NCBI GenBank assembly: GCA_024734495.1
Contig: JALMQS010000070.1
Span: 11,256,572-11,320,571, forward strand
DNA: 64,000 bases
Direction of reading: 5' to 3'
Origin: Forficula auricularia
Lineage: Eukaryota > Arthropoda > Insecta > Dermaptera > Forficulidae
Of this stretch, positions 1 to 10,689 are shown one piece after another (position 1 is the stretch's first letter; the number at the start of each line of letters is the position of its first letter). The notes beneath the pieces are model-generated. The model saw only the letters and a program-made list of their open reading frames with translations. It was not told the origin of the DNA and made no database searches. Both the position numbers and the translations under genes were made by a program.

Positions 1-385
1 TTCCTCCTTTCCTTTCAAACCGACGTTTCGGAGGATTCTTCCCTCCTTCTTCAGGGTTTCATGGGTCAATGAGGAAACAAATAAAATGCTTTCTTTCCTC
101 TCTCCACAACAGTGTTTAATACTTTTCTCTTCCTTAGCAGAAGCATAGAAAAACGATGTTTTAATCGCTTTTGTTCTGTGGTTAAGAGAGAGGAAAGAAT
201 GCATTTTATTTGTTTCCTTTATTGACTCCCTTGAAACCCTGAAGAAGGAAGGAAGAATCCTCCGAAACGTCGGTTTGAAAGGAAAGGAGGAAGGATTCCA
301 ATAAATTACGACCCTATTTTGGATATGTGTTAATTTTTTCTTTCCTCCCTACCCCCTGGGCTGCCTTCCATTACTTTCAATTAAA
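1..385. repeat. Foldback element FB1, left end cut by the window
   Basis: Long inverted repeat: arm 1-103 pairs with about 185-292. Each arm carries a CTGAAGA-stem-GAAACGTC motif (minus 22-54, plus 239-271). The right flank ends in GGGCTGCCTTCCATTAC (about 359-375), which is also the end of the copies at 49310-50024 and 58822-59115; the left counterpart lies outside the window. Probably a Penelope-like derivative (inference). Confidence 0.7.
239..271 (+). ncRNA. Hammerhead-like core, zero-loop stem III type
   Basis: CTGAAGA (239-245) is followed by an imperfect stem II (GGA-rich versus TCCTCC) and GAAACGTC (264-271). The layout matches the hammerhead rule CUGANGA-stem II-GAAA, but C and GUC are adjacent, so stem III cannot close within one molecule. 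A mirror copy lies on the minus strand at 22-54. Activity is not assumed. Confidence 0.35.
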
Positions 386-539
386 TTAAATTATTATTAA
401 ATCTGTAATGATTAAATTTGTCTTTTTATAATTAATGTTTTTGTTATTTTTAAACCCACTAATAGATTGTTACAAATAGTATTATTAAATAGTAAAATCC
501 GTGATTTTTAACAGTGAGGGAAAAGGTGGAAGGTGATGA

Positions 540-1240
540 ATAAACCACCGACTTGATTGGGGAATAATGGAATTGAAATAATTATCGGAAAAGAGGTTTT
601 TTTATCTAATTAGATTTTTCCTCTTATTAAAACAAGGACTAAAGATGAATAAGGACACTCGATGGTGGAGAAGTAACTCGGAATCGAAGCAAAATACAAT
701 GTATACATTAATTAATGTAAAATAATTGGCTTAATAAAATTTACTATTAATTAGATATCTAACGTGAATGGATTGAAGAAGGTTGTATGATGAGAGTCAG
801 ATGGACTTGGGGGAATATGGAATTGGAATAATTATCGGAAAAGAGGTTTTTCTTTAATTAGTTTTCCTCTTATTAAAAACAAGGACTAAAAGATGATCAA
901 GACAGACGGTGGAGAAGTAATCTCCGGAATCGAAGCTAAAAGACAATGTATGCATAAATTCATGTAAAATAATTGGTTTGATTTTTATCAGTGAAATTAG
1001 GGACAGAGGTGAATTGGGGGAGAAATGAACAATATGGTATTGAAACAATTATCGGAAAAGAGGTTTTTTCTTTTAATTAGTTTTTTCCTCTTATTCAAAA
1101 CAAGGACTAAATATGATCATGACATCTGATGGTGGAGAAGTACCCCGGAGCCGAAGCTCAAATACAATGTATACATTAATTAATCTAAAATAATTGGTTT
1201 AATAAAATTTATAAAAAAAAAATTAATTAATTAGAGGTTT
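540..1240. repeat. Dispersed repeat R1, three tandem-like copies
   Basis: Three diverged units start near 553, 804 and 1016. Each contains GGAATTGGAATAATTATCGG, an AAGAGGTTTTT run, CCTCTTATTAAAAACAAGGA, GGTGGAGAAGTAATCTCCGG and ACAATGTATACATTAAT. The same repeat occurs at 15515-15700 (plus) and about 28540-28640, 29345-29420, 42115-42270 and 42740-42930 (minus). No coding potential or clear terminal repeats; class unknown. Confidence 0.65.
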
Positions 1241-1499
1241 TTTCATTGCATGAAGGAGTAGTCAATCTCAATGCTGACTTTATGCAAAGGAACTTCAAAG
1301 ATAATGAAAATCACAAATTTCTTCAGAAAAATAAGATTTTCCAATCAACATTTGATCAAAATTTATACAATTTTGAATTTTCGGGAAAAAACAATGCTAT
1401 AATAATTTTAAATTTAAAGTTTTTGTCCTATTTAAAGGAACCCTAAAAAGTTGGTCTATTATATTACATGAAGATCTAGCTGCGGTTTACCTTCAATAA

Positions 1500-1552
1500 A
1501 CTTTTTGTCCCTGAGGAAGGAAGGAAGATAGTCCGTAACGTCGGTTTCGGAA
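1500..1552 (+). repeat. Degenerate FB1 fragment
   Basis: CCCTGAGGAAGGAAGGA followed by GTCCGTAACGTCGG is a decayed copy of the FB1 core with both conserved boxes mutated. The surrounding AT-rich DNA (386-540, 1241-1500, 1553-1830) shows nothing else recognisable, apart from a fragment at 1617-1660 (ACTTTATCCAATGCGAAGCA) that recurs at 39541. Confidence 0.4.
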
Positions 1553-1830
1553 ACAATATTATAAGTGAAAAATATATAAATATATATTATAAACATTATT
1601 TATTGAGTAGTTTCCCTTTTACTTTATCCAATGCGAAGCATGGGGAAAGTATTGTAATTTTTTTTTTTTTTTTGAACTGCCTTCATCCAATCCTGAGACA
1701 TTATACCAACTGTTACCAAAGAAAACTGTAACGTAATTAACCATCAATTTTCCATCAAAATTTTAATACAATTTTAGATTTCAGATAAAATATCTAAATT
1801 TAACATCTCACGCGATTGATGTAGTTTTTG

Positions 1831-2158
1831 AGGAATGGATTTTGATGAGCCAGTCCAAGGTTCAAAAAAATAAAGATAATTCTAACTATCTTTTTTTATT
1901 CAAATCCGATGCTTCGGAGGTTTATTCCCTCCTTCTTCAGGGTTCACTACACTAAATTCTGCTGAGAATGAAATACTGTATAATATTGTTACTGCCATTC
2001 AGAGAGGAGACAGGAATATCAGATTATATTTTCTTCACTGACCTTTCAAAAATCCTGAAGAAGGATTTGGGAATAAATTTCCAAACGTCGGCTGAATAAA
2101 AATAGTTATATCATTCTTTTTATGAACCTTGGACTGACTGCCTCATCAAAATCCATTG
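1831..2158. repeat. Foldback element FB1-like
   Basis: Outer arms read AATGGATTTTGATGAG on the left and CTCATCAAAATCCATT on the right. The inner arms carry AGTCCAAGGTTC and its complement, with decayed CTGAAGAAGGA and AAACGTCGG motifs in both arms (about 1893-1945 and 2053-2090). No coding capacity. Confidence 0.7.
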
Positions 2159-2259
2159 AAATAACATTCAATTTCAAGTTGTTACTCTATTTAGTATACG
2201 AGCTATGTCCTGTATTGCTTTGATATGGAACCCAAAAAGCACTATTTTCTCTGACAAAA

Positions 2260-2863
2260 TAATGAGGTTCGGACCGTTTATCATTTTTATAAGAAAATTC
2301 TCAAATTTTTACCATCGAATCATTGATGCATTAAATATTTATTCCCGAAATTTGAAGTTGATCGTCTGTCTCATTACCGAGAAATAAATTATTGAAAATT
2401 GTCCTTTTAACATGGAAGTAAATGGACCGAGCTTTTAAAAGGGCTATAACTTCTATACAAATTATACCATTTTCAACAAATTTATACAGATCAATAATTC
2501 AACTTTTATGAATCGAATGATACATTTTTCAATAGATTTGACAGTCTAGTTAATTAGTTATTCATAAATGTAAAAATAAAAGTTATTTGCATCCAACAGA
2601 ATATATCAAAAGCACTAGTATAGAATTCCAGCTCTATTTCTTGAAATCGTTTTTGTGTTAAATAAATGTTTTTATAACGAAAAAAATGTATCTTAATATT
2701 CTTTTTATTAATATTACCAAAACAAAGATTTTTATTCTAAATTAACCTCATTATTAACATTTTTTTATTAAAAAATTTAGCAGGCAGAAGTTGTCACTCT
2801 GCAGAAATACAAAAGTTTTTTCGAAGATCAACCAGATAGATAAGCTGTCCCGAACCTCCTTAA
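2260..2863. mobile_element. TTAA-flanked MITE family A, copy 1
   Basis: About 604 bp. The left end GAGGTTCGGACCGTTTATC is decayed; the right end GATAAGCTGTCCCGAACC ends in CTCCTTAA. The interior matches the copies at 13757-14367 and 24821-25432 throughout. TTAA at the ends suggests a piggyBac-type non-autonomous element (inference from target site; no transposase here). Confidence 0.75.
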
Positions 2864-3638
2864 ATCACATGAAGATCTATCACGGTCACACCTTTAATAA
2901 CTTCAACTTGGAATCTTTTCTCAAAGATTTCCATCATCCAATGTTTGTATTTGTTGTATGAAAATAAATTTGAATCCATGTTGATGAGTAATGATAGTGT
3001 GCAATAACTTGACGTTTTAACTGGATTAAATAACGTCATTAATTAAATATATATGAATTAATCCTAGTCGTTAATTTAATTGAAATTAATCGTTCATTTA
3101 GAATGCAATAAAAAAGAATTAGTGGAGGCTTTAAACAGGATCAATCAAACGTTTAAAAGAGACAAAGCGATTAAAACGAAAATTAATAAAAAACAAGGAG
3201 AAGCATTTAGTCTTAAGAGAGAAACGCAGCCTCAACATCGCCATTTGAAGAGAGAGAGAGAGAGAGAGCATCCATCTCTCATCAAAAGTTGCAGATTAAA
3301 AATTGATATTTTTAAAAATAAATGGACCATTAATCTTGTAATGTTTAAACCATGAGTTTGACCGTATAAATAAATTTTCAAATTCAAATGAAACAATTTC
3401 TATTTTTAAATTATGATCTATGTTTTATTTTATATCTTAAGCTTAAATAAAAATAATATAATTACTTGATTAACAGGACCATTAACAACATTTTTAAAGA
3501 ATGTATTGTACTATTAAATGAAGAATTCTTGTATATATAAAGATGAGACCCTGAGAGTTCATTTATCGACTTAAAAAAAAACCCTAATCCTTGATTTTCA
3601 TCGAAATCCTTAGAGCCGTTTTGGAAAAACCGGATTCT
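2864..3638. other. AT-rich stretch with AG microsatellite
   Basis: No supported gene. A short AG dinucleotide run lies near 3249-3268. The open frame through 3080-3355 has composition typical of AT-rich noncoding DNA. The sequence near 3590-3650 resembles a Helitron-like tail (GAGCCGTTTTGGAAAAACC). Confidence 0.4.
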
Positions 3639-4764
3639 ATACAGAGTGTCCCGTATCACAACGATAAACAGTGAACATGGAATAGGGCAATTTAAGACGA
3701 TCCTGAACATAAAATTTTTTTAAATAAAAGTCTCATAGTTTTCGAGTTATAGGCATTTTTTTCAAAATAGTGAAAATCGCTACTCTGCCCTAAATATCGT
3801 GATGCTGTGGCTACAAATTTACATATTTAATTATTCTCATTTTTGTTACGTAATTGAGAATAATTCTGCTATTGGCTAGAATTAAAAATAAAACAATAAG
3901 TATTATACTTTTGGAGAAAAATAATAGTTATGCCGGACTTATGTTTTAAAACATTTTCATCAGCTAACTTGGAATCATTTTAATCTAAAAAAAAGTCTAG
4001 TAAACAAGCATGGCAAGTTATTTAAAAAAATTGGCCCATTTTGTCAAGATTTCAAAATGGTATCTACAGCACTTTTTGTACTTTCTTTAGAAAACAAAAT
4101 ATTGATATTTTTTTGGTAAAATTAGCTAATTTAAAACATATTTTGAATGTGTTTTTTATTTAATATAATGTTAGATCAAGTTATGTCGCATCTTAATTGA
4201 TCTAATATTTGAATATTTATAGACATTTAATACTATAATAGCTACTAATAATGCCATTAATAGCCAAAGATTAGTTTAATTAAGATGTGACATAATTGAT
4301 TAACATATTAAATAAAAAAACACTATCAAAATATGATTTTAAATTAGCTAATTTTGCCAAAAAATATCAATATTTTTTTTTCTAAAGAAGGAAGTACAAA
4401 GTGCTATACCATTTTGAAATCTCGACTAAATGGGCCAATTTTTTAAATAACTTGCCATGCTTGTTTATTAGACTTTTTTTTACATTAAAGATGATTCAAA
4501 GTTAGCTGATGAAAATTTTTTAAAACAAAAGTCCGACAAAAATATTTTTGTTTCTCCAAAAGTATAGTACTTATGGTTTTATTTTGAATTCTGGTCAATA
4601 GCAGATTATTCAAGATTGTTGTATAACAAAAATTAGAATAATAAAATATGTAAATATGTAGCCATAGCAACTCATTATTTAGGGAAGGTTAGCGATTTTC
4701 ACCATTTTCAAAAAAATATCTATAACGGGAAAACTATGAGACTTTTGAAGGAGATAATAATTCA

Positions 4765-5001
4765 ACTTATATAGGAAAAACAGAATGAAATTTAAAAACA
4801 CGCATTTCGGAACACAAAAGAATTTTTAAAGGGGGCCCAGCTCATAGTGCAATTTCAGACCATTTAATCACCGAGAAACATTGTTTTCCAGACGAATCAA
4901 ATATTAAATTAATTAGATCAGAATTCGATCCCCTGAAAATTAGTATTTTCGAATCGTTAGAAATTTTAAAATCATATAATAATTCACCAAAAAAATTCTA
5001 A
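4765..5001 (+). pseudogene. Penelope-like GIY-YIG endonuclease fragment
   Basis: The frame reads TYIGKTE, a TGA stop (4786-4788), then NLKTRISEHKRIFKGG, HSAISDHLI and a motif ending ESLEILK before a TAA stop at 4999-5001. The YIG box, the K/E-T-E-xx-L-xx-R-xx-EH segment and the HSAI.DH segment are typical of the GIY-YIG nuclease at the C-terminus of Penelope-like polymerases, which nicks target DNA. The GIY part and the whole reverse transcriptase are missing because the copy is 5'-truncated. The internal stop shows it is dead. Recognition is by motif reading only. Confidence 0.75.
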
Positions 5002-5323
5002 AATCGAAAAATAGAAATTTCTTAAAAATAGCCGCGCAAATAAAAACCCCATTAACGCCACCTACAGCCAAAAAATTAAACAAGTATAAGTGAATTTATA
5101 ATTTTTCTCATTAATATATCAAAGAATAACTGACATATTAACGAGAATTGTTAAGTTCAGATATTATTTTCACTCAATATTTGACAAAAATCACCTACAT
5201 TTGATTCGCGATTGAATCAAATGTAGGATATACATTAAGTATAAGTGACAATTCTTAACTCATCAACGTGGAAATTTTTGCTTTCCATTTGTACATTAAT
5301 TCCTGTGAATCAATTATAATTGA

Positions 5324-5359
5324 CTGATAAAGAGGGCAAAAGCCCTCGAAACTATAGTC
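5324..5359 (+). ncRNA. Hammerhead ribozyme motif, probably inactive
   Basis: CTGATAA, a perfect stem II GAGGGC/GCCCTC (5332-5337, 5342-5347), GAAA and CTATAGTC ending in the GUC cleavage triplet (5357-5359). This is the short-stem-III type known from Penelope-like elements. The core is CUGAUAA rather than CUGAUGA; the lost G is the catalytic G8/G12-type core guanine region, so self-cleavage is doubtful. Flanking AATTATAA and TTATAATT could form stem I. Confidence 0.65.
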
Positions 5360-5557
5360 TCGTTATAAATAAAATTTATAATTCCAGCAAAAGACACACT
5401 CTTTCATTGTCTCCTTCAATATATAAAAATTTTGCTACCCTCGGCACAAAAACTTTCAATTTAATTATGAGACTTTTATTTGAAAAAATTGTTATGGTCA
5501 GAACCGTCGTAAATTGGGTTTATCGTTGTGATAAGGGACAACCTGTATATATTTATA

Positions 5558-6184
5558 GTGCGTTTATAAAAATTTGAAAATCAACAAAATAAGGACCACC
5601 ATAATTTCTTATATATATAGAGAAAGTCACTTTGCTTAAGCACTATAATTGAATTAAGGATTAAAATCTCAATTCGTTGGATCAATGAAAATGGTTAAAT
5701 CTTCAAAGGGAGACAACAGAGAGCCTCTTTTAATTTGATGATCCTTTCACATTTAGCTTTATTAAAATCTTCTCTCTCTCAGTCACTCTTATAAGTAAAA
5801 GTATCTTGTTCATCATCTTAATCATGTTGTACATTATTCCGTTGATATTTCTAATAAATGAACGAGAGATCTCCAATTTAATCGTGCGATATTTGCCTAC
5901 TTGAAAAGAGATTAAAAGCAACGATATCGCTGTACAAATGATAAAACAGAGAAATAAACCGAAAAGCCAGAGAGAGAGAGAGATCTTTACCTTAGCTCTG
6001 TTTTTCTTGTTCCTTTACATTTCACTTTACTTGACTGATTCGTTTTGACAACGCATATAATACAAGTGAAAAAATCTTGAATGAGCTGGATTGAATATTT
6101 GGTTGGGATCACAACTTCCTTGACAGTGACACTTATTGGCCACAAGTAGTATAAGTCAGCGAAAAAAAACTAGATTAGATAAAT
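5558..6184. other. AT-rich stretch, no gene seen
   Basis: Nothing recognisable except an AG run near 5970-5983 and scattered CT-rich patches. No splice-site pair, repeat end or coding signal stood out. Confidence 0.35.
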
Positions 6185-7340
6185 GTCTAGACCAGGGCGC
6201 ATGCGGCCCAGTATTGCAATGAGTGTGGCCTAACATAAAATTATAAACTTCCTTAAAATATTGAGATTTATATATAGAGATATATTTATTCCCTTTTTCG
6301 AATTATGAATGTTCATTTGTACAATACGTGAAGCTTTTTTCAAAGAATAAATAAAATTCACTAAAAGCAAAATTATAAGCTAAACAATATAAGGTAAAAA
6401 AATAATGAAGTTTCGAATATTTAAAAATTCTTCTTCCTCTCATATTTTCATTTTCTAAAATATTTATTATTTCAGTAATTTATATGCTACGACACTAACC
6501 AAGTCTATAGTTATATCATTCTAGTACAAGGAGACGAGGAATTGGGGTTTTCTAGAACAATCACAATTAATTGATCATTTCTATCCTGGACTAAAACTTG
6601 TCAGGACTTGTCTTTGCACATTCTTGCAATAGATAATGAATAGTCAGGGATTATTATATCCGTGACCCTTTAAAAAATAAATTTTAATTCCTCATATCCT
6701 TCTTTGATCCCATTCGATTTAAACAAGGGCTGTCCAACCCGTGACCCAATATAAACCCACAAAATTCTTTAAAACATTGAGATTTATTGTAGTTACTGGA
6801 AAACACGCAACAATTTGGCCTGATAATTTTTTTTTCTCTAAAATATGAAATCTGAAAATCTGTGAAGTTTTCGAAAAATAAAAGTGCTAATTTTAAATTT
6901 TGATTCTGGAACTAGATTTCAAAATTTCCTAAAAAATAATCATCATTTTGGTCTATTTTCGACTCTATTTTCATTAGAAATAAATTTTCTACTTGCAAAC
7001 TTTCTGATTGAATGTTCTAGAACAACAATTAGATACTGATCTGAAAGAAAAATTGAATATTGTCTCTTTATTAGTAGTTTATATTAATTATCTAGCCAGG
7101 AAAAAATATATACAAATATTAATACATAATATCACTTTCTGTAAGTATGAAGGTATGTATTTACATATATGAGAAGCTATTTTCAAGTATAAAATTTACC
7201 AAAAGTAAAATTAGAAGCTTGCTATGAGCTAAAAAAATAATCTTATTTCTACATTATTAACAAAGTTTTATCTAAATATTTTTATACTAACTTGTGGCCC
7301 ACAACAGATTGAAATTTTAAATGGAAAATACTGCACTGTT
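6185..7340 (+). mobile_element. hAT-like transposon remnants
   Basis: Two partial copies. Starts resembling hAT ends occur at 6191 (CCAGGGCGCATGCGGCC) and 6724 (CAAGGGCTGTCCAACC). The second shares long segments with 63061-63303, including CTGGAACTAGATTTCAAAAT. A C-terminal transposase remnant lies at about 7168-7230, and a similar decayed one near 6325-6390. Region ends near TTGTGGCCCACAACAG. Confidence 0.6.
7168..7230 (+). pseudogene. hAT transposase C-terminal fragment
   Basis: Reads YEKLFSSIKFTKSKIRSLL then stop. This matches the hAT C-terminal dimerisation motif (E-x-LFS-x-(I/M)K-xx-KSK-x-RS-x-L). It is short and isolated, with no zinc-finger or catalytic part nearby, so it is a relic. 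Confidence 0.5.
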
Positions 7341-7760
7341 AAAAAATAATTGTAAATTTACTATAATAAATATGTTTACAATACAAATAGATAGGAAATT
7401 TATAAGATTGCGTATAGTGTATAGTAAAAAAAATACTATATTATTTTGGTAAAATCACATTAACCAGTGCTTTTTTCGTGGTTGTGGATGAAAAAATGTT
7501 CCCAAAAAACGTAGTTATTCGTGAAACTCAGTCTGAATTACGACGTATTTTGGGATTTATTCGGTGAATAAAATACTTTCGTTACGTCCGGGATGTATGT
7601 GTTTTGAACGTTTAAAAGACCAATATGTGCTGACTGAGATGTTTTTTCCTTTGATTTTTTTTTTTTATCAAAAATTTGAGCTTTTATAGTCACAAAAATG
7701 TATAGGATTGAAAAAAAAAGATTGAAAATTTATTTAGCATCTTATTTCTATTTTTATTAA

Positions 7761-7794
7761 TTTTTTTGTTGTTTTGTTTTTGTTTCAGGTGAGT
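7761..7794 (+). promoter_or_regulatory. Candidate recursive-splicing ratchet point
   Basis: A T-rich pyrimidine tract of about 25 nt runs directly into TTTCAG|GTGAGT, a 3' splice site fused to a consensus 5' splice site. This is the signature of zero-length recursive exons in long arthropod introns. The following 64 nt (7789-7852) are GC-richer and open (VSIGSYVTNLAYSHYF...), ending at a possible second donor TG|GTAATC. It could also be an ordinary small exon, or chance. Confidence 0.35.
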
Positions 7795-7852
7795 ATTGGA
7801 AGTTACGTTACCAACTTGGCCTATTCACACTATTTCCGCATCCAAAATACTG

Positions 7853-8222
7853 GTAATCCATTTAATTACATATTTCCTTTTAAAAATACAAGCATGTTAT
7901 TTTCAAAGATTATTTTCAACTTTAGAAATCCTTTTAATTTTATTAAGAATATACATTACAATTTGATTCTCAAAATACCAGAAATCAAAGTAGGTATCTA
8001 ATTGTTTAATGATTTTTTTTTATTTTAATTTTTAAATTATTATTAATACTTAATAATAAGCCAATCATCTTAAATTTTATTTTTTAACCTAATGACACTT
8101 GTTTGCTCTTTATTATCTCAAAAAAATCTGAATACTAACAATTTAAAACAAGAGGAAAATTATCTACATTTCATTTTAAAAAAATCTATCGCATACAAAA
8201 AGATGATCTTTAGGTAGAAGAT
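7853..8222. other. AT-rich intergenic or intronic sequence
   Basis: Low-complexity AT-rich DNA. AACAATTTAAAACAAGAGGA occurs twice (about 8138 and 8525), a local duplication or two fragments of one repeat. No gene seen. Confidence 0.35.
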
Positions 8223-8223
8223 A

Positions 8224-8337
8224 TTGTCCGCTAATCAGATTAAAATGGGCGTGGCTACACGTGCAGCTTAGTCCAATTGTTTTGAAATAAGCGCCACTTA
8301 AGCCACGGCTACTACTTAATTGTGATTAGCGGACAGT
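8224..8337. mobile_element. Small MITE family M1, copy 1
   Basis: About 113 bp with terminal inverted repeats TGTCCGCTAATCAGATTAA and complementary GTGATTAGCGGACA. The interior GGGCGTGGCTACACGTGCAG is shared with the copy at 16881-17014. No coding capacity; superfamily unknown. Confidence 0.75.
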
Positions 8338-9005
8338 CTAGTCTAGCTAGGGCGTAAAGGGTAGTGTATTCGGACCCTTAGAGACGAAAGGCCTAAAATT
8401 GTAATTTTTCCCTTCCAAAACTACCTCCCTTTTTCTAGTAGCTGATATTTGCGTAAATTGTTCCACTGCTTACTAACGAGAATCTGTGTAAAAAATTATC
8501 CAGATCGGAAAATTTTGAATACTAACAATTTAAAACAAGAGGAAAATTATTTATAGAATTATACGACACAAAATTTTTATTTTTAAAACATTTAGAATAT
8601 TGCAAAATATAGGAGTTTGGAGGAGGGGGCAAAGCTAAGGTCCCCCTGTCAATTCCAGGATTAATAGAAAAAATAAACCTTAAAAATATAATGTAAAAAT
8701 TTACAAAAAATCTCATTGCTAGCTCTAGAAGAGTTCCTCAAGTAATAAATAATAACTTCTAAAAAACAGCAACTAAACATAACAGTTGAATTATTCAAAA
8801 TTATAAATTATTCAAAATAGAATAGGACGGAAGGGAGGTAAAAATTTAAATTCAATGATTTTTATGGGGATACAGCGAGACGACCCCGGCCTGGGAATGT
8901 GATATACTAGTATATGCATAAATAATTTCACACAGAGCTAAAGAATGTGGTAATTATGTAAAATTCTCTCAAGATCGGACAAAGTGTCTTGACATTCATA
9001 ACAAA
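8338..9005. other. Unassigned sequence
   Basis: Contains the second AACAATTTAAAACAAGAGGA at about 8525 and moderately GC-rich patches near 8640 and 8880. No gene, terminal repeat or splice pair was recognised. Confidence 0.3.
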
Positions 9006-9847
9006 CTAGCTGCCCAGGAGCGCCTCGACACGCCCTCTACAGCTCGGCCCTCCGGACAGATGCCTCCGCGGGCGAAGACTCGGCATGTGATTATTAGGTC
9101 TCCAAATTCATTTAAAAAAAGCTCCATTCCCAAAAATATGTTTTTTTTATATATTTAGATATTTGCAAATAAATAACTCTAGTTTTCTAAAGTATAAATG
9201 TACAAAAAAGTCAAAAATTTCTATATTTCGCCCCCCCTTCGCCCCCATACAGTTCAATTTTGATAGTTGATTTTTACAGGAATAGTTTCTGAAAGTAATA
9301 AAGAATAACTCTACAAAATTTGATCAAGATAGGAGAGAGTTTTAATTTTTGACCCCACTCACATTTTGGATAGTTGAGAGTCGAATTTCAAAAAATCCTG
9401 AAAATACTTTTTATATATTTGTATTTAGAATTTTATTAAGTAAAAATCAAGTAGATATCTTATCGCTCTTAATGGAAAATGCATAATTAGTGTAAACACA
9501 TTGCAAAGATATTTTTCCCCTTTTGACCCCTTTTATGGGTCGAATTTCAAAAAATTCTGAAATGAGTTTTTAGATCTTTTAATTTAGTATTTTTAAAAGT
9601 AAAAAGCAAGTAGATATTTTATCGTCCTTAAGAGATATCGCATAATCAATGAAAACACACTTTGCACCCTTTAACCCCCTTAGGGGTCGAATTTCGAAAA
9701 AATCCTTTCTTAGTGAGCCCCTTTGTCATAGATGTAATAATATCCTTTCCAAATTTCAAGTTTCTATGTCTAGTGGTTCTGACTGTTTTGATAATGAGTG
9801 AGTGAGTGAGTGTATCGGGCAAAGAATTTTATATATATATATATAGA
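9006..9847 (+). mobile_element. Helitron-like non-autonomous element, copy 1 (tentative)
   Basis: Begins CTAGCTGCCCAGGAGCGCC and ends with a GAGTGAGTGAGTG tract then GGGCAAAGAATTTTATATAT and a TA run. A second copy lies inverted at about 55192-56094 and shares the blocks GGGGTCGAATTTC, GATATTTTATCGTCCTTAAG and TAGTGGTTCTGACTG. Absence of TIRs and the CTAGCTG...TATATA layout resemble Helitron/Helentron-type insect repeats (inference). Confidence 0.55.
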
Positions 9848-9879
9848 TATAAATATAAAGTCCAAATTTAAGCCCCTTC

Positions 9880-10130
9880 TTATTTTGAAAAATCCCTTCT
9901 TAGTGGGTGCTTAGTTCATAAACAGAAGGTAGTTTTTAAGAAATTTGGTGTTGGTACTTGGTGAAACATTTTTAAAAATTATTAGATAAAAAATACTTGG
10001 TAGGTTTCACATTAAGATATAAATATAAAACGAATTTATTTTTATATCTTAATGTGAAACCTACCAAGTATTTTTATCCAATAATTATTATAAGCAGAAG
10101 GGTTTTTTGTAAATTTCACCCTTTTAAGTC
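9880..10130. repeat. Foldback element FB2, copy 1
   Basis: Hairpin with arms 9985-10020 and 10040-10075 (AATACTTGGTAGGTTTCACA and complement), preceded by GTGTTGGTACTTGGTGAAAC. The same ends occur at 33638-33882, 48314-48614 and 59838-60505. CAGAAGG on both sides (about 9920 and 10096) may be a target duplication. Confidence 0.65.
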
Positions 10131-10681
10131 CATTGCATTGATAAGTGAATGAATCAGCTAAGATTTTATATATAAAAATATTATATAATTGAAAATAATA
10201 ATTAAGTGAATAGTAAATAAATAAATAGATAAGGATTAGTTATCTATCTCTGTTATCATAAATGAATGAATGTAAATTGAATGAAAAAGGCATTTATTCA
10301 TTGCATACTAATAATGAGAAATCATTCAGGCTGTAAATTGCAAATTCAAAGCAATCTTTAGAGAAACCAGGCAGAGAGAGATTATTATCTCGTATTGAAT
10401 CTATAACTAACTCAATAGAGATTTATTTAATAGAAAGCTTTTACCCTGAACGAAACATGGGACGTATAATAATAATAGATAGCGAACAATGGAACGAACA
10501 ATGGATCAAATCAAGAAATTATTCAAAATAATTAAGCAAACGTCTCTGTATTTATACATATATATGTAGATACGACACACTCGAGTTAATTGAATATGAA
10601 TAAACCTCAAGAAGAAGCATTTGTTCATTAAGAGAAATCAATGTAGTTCTCCTCTGCTTGAGGCAAATAAACATATATACC
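10131..10681. other. AT-rich stretch, no gene seen
   Basis: Contains short TAAATA runs and a possible inverted pair around 10200-10260, but no repeat family, splice pair or coding signal that I can support. Confidence 0.3.
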
Positions 10682-10689
10682 TACTATAC

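Larger units (their letters stand above)
4747..5465 (+). mobile_element. 5'-truncated Penelope-like element insertion with 12-bp TSD
   Basis: Flanked by the direct repeat TATGAGACTTTT (4735-4746 and 5466-5477). The opposite arm of the host foldback keeps the uninterrupted sequence, so the boundaries are well founded. From 5' to 3' it holds a GIY-YIG endonuclease remnant (4765-5001), an AT-rich 3' UTR, a hammerhead motif (5324-5359), and a tail ending CTTTCAATTTAAT that recurs in the copies near 44940 and 56480. Size and layout fit the 3' portion of a Penelope-like retroelement. Confidence 0.8.
3639..5557. mobile_element. Long foldback DNA element with about 0.6-kb arms
   Basis: The left end ACAGAGTGTCCCGTATCACA is mirrored at the right end near 5526-5557 (TTGTGATAAGGGACAACCTG). 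Inner arms 3722-4237 and 4243-4748 are near-complementary for about 500 bp (for example GTGAAAATCGCTACTC versus its complement at 4690). The right arm is interrupted by a retroelement insertion at 4747-5465. No transposase is visible, so superfamily is unknown. Confidence 0.75.
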
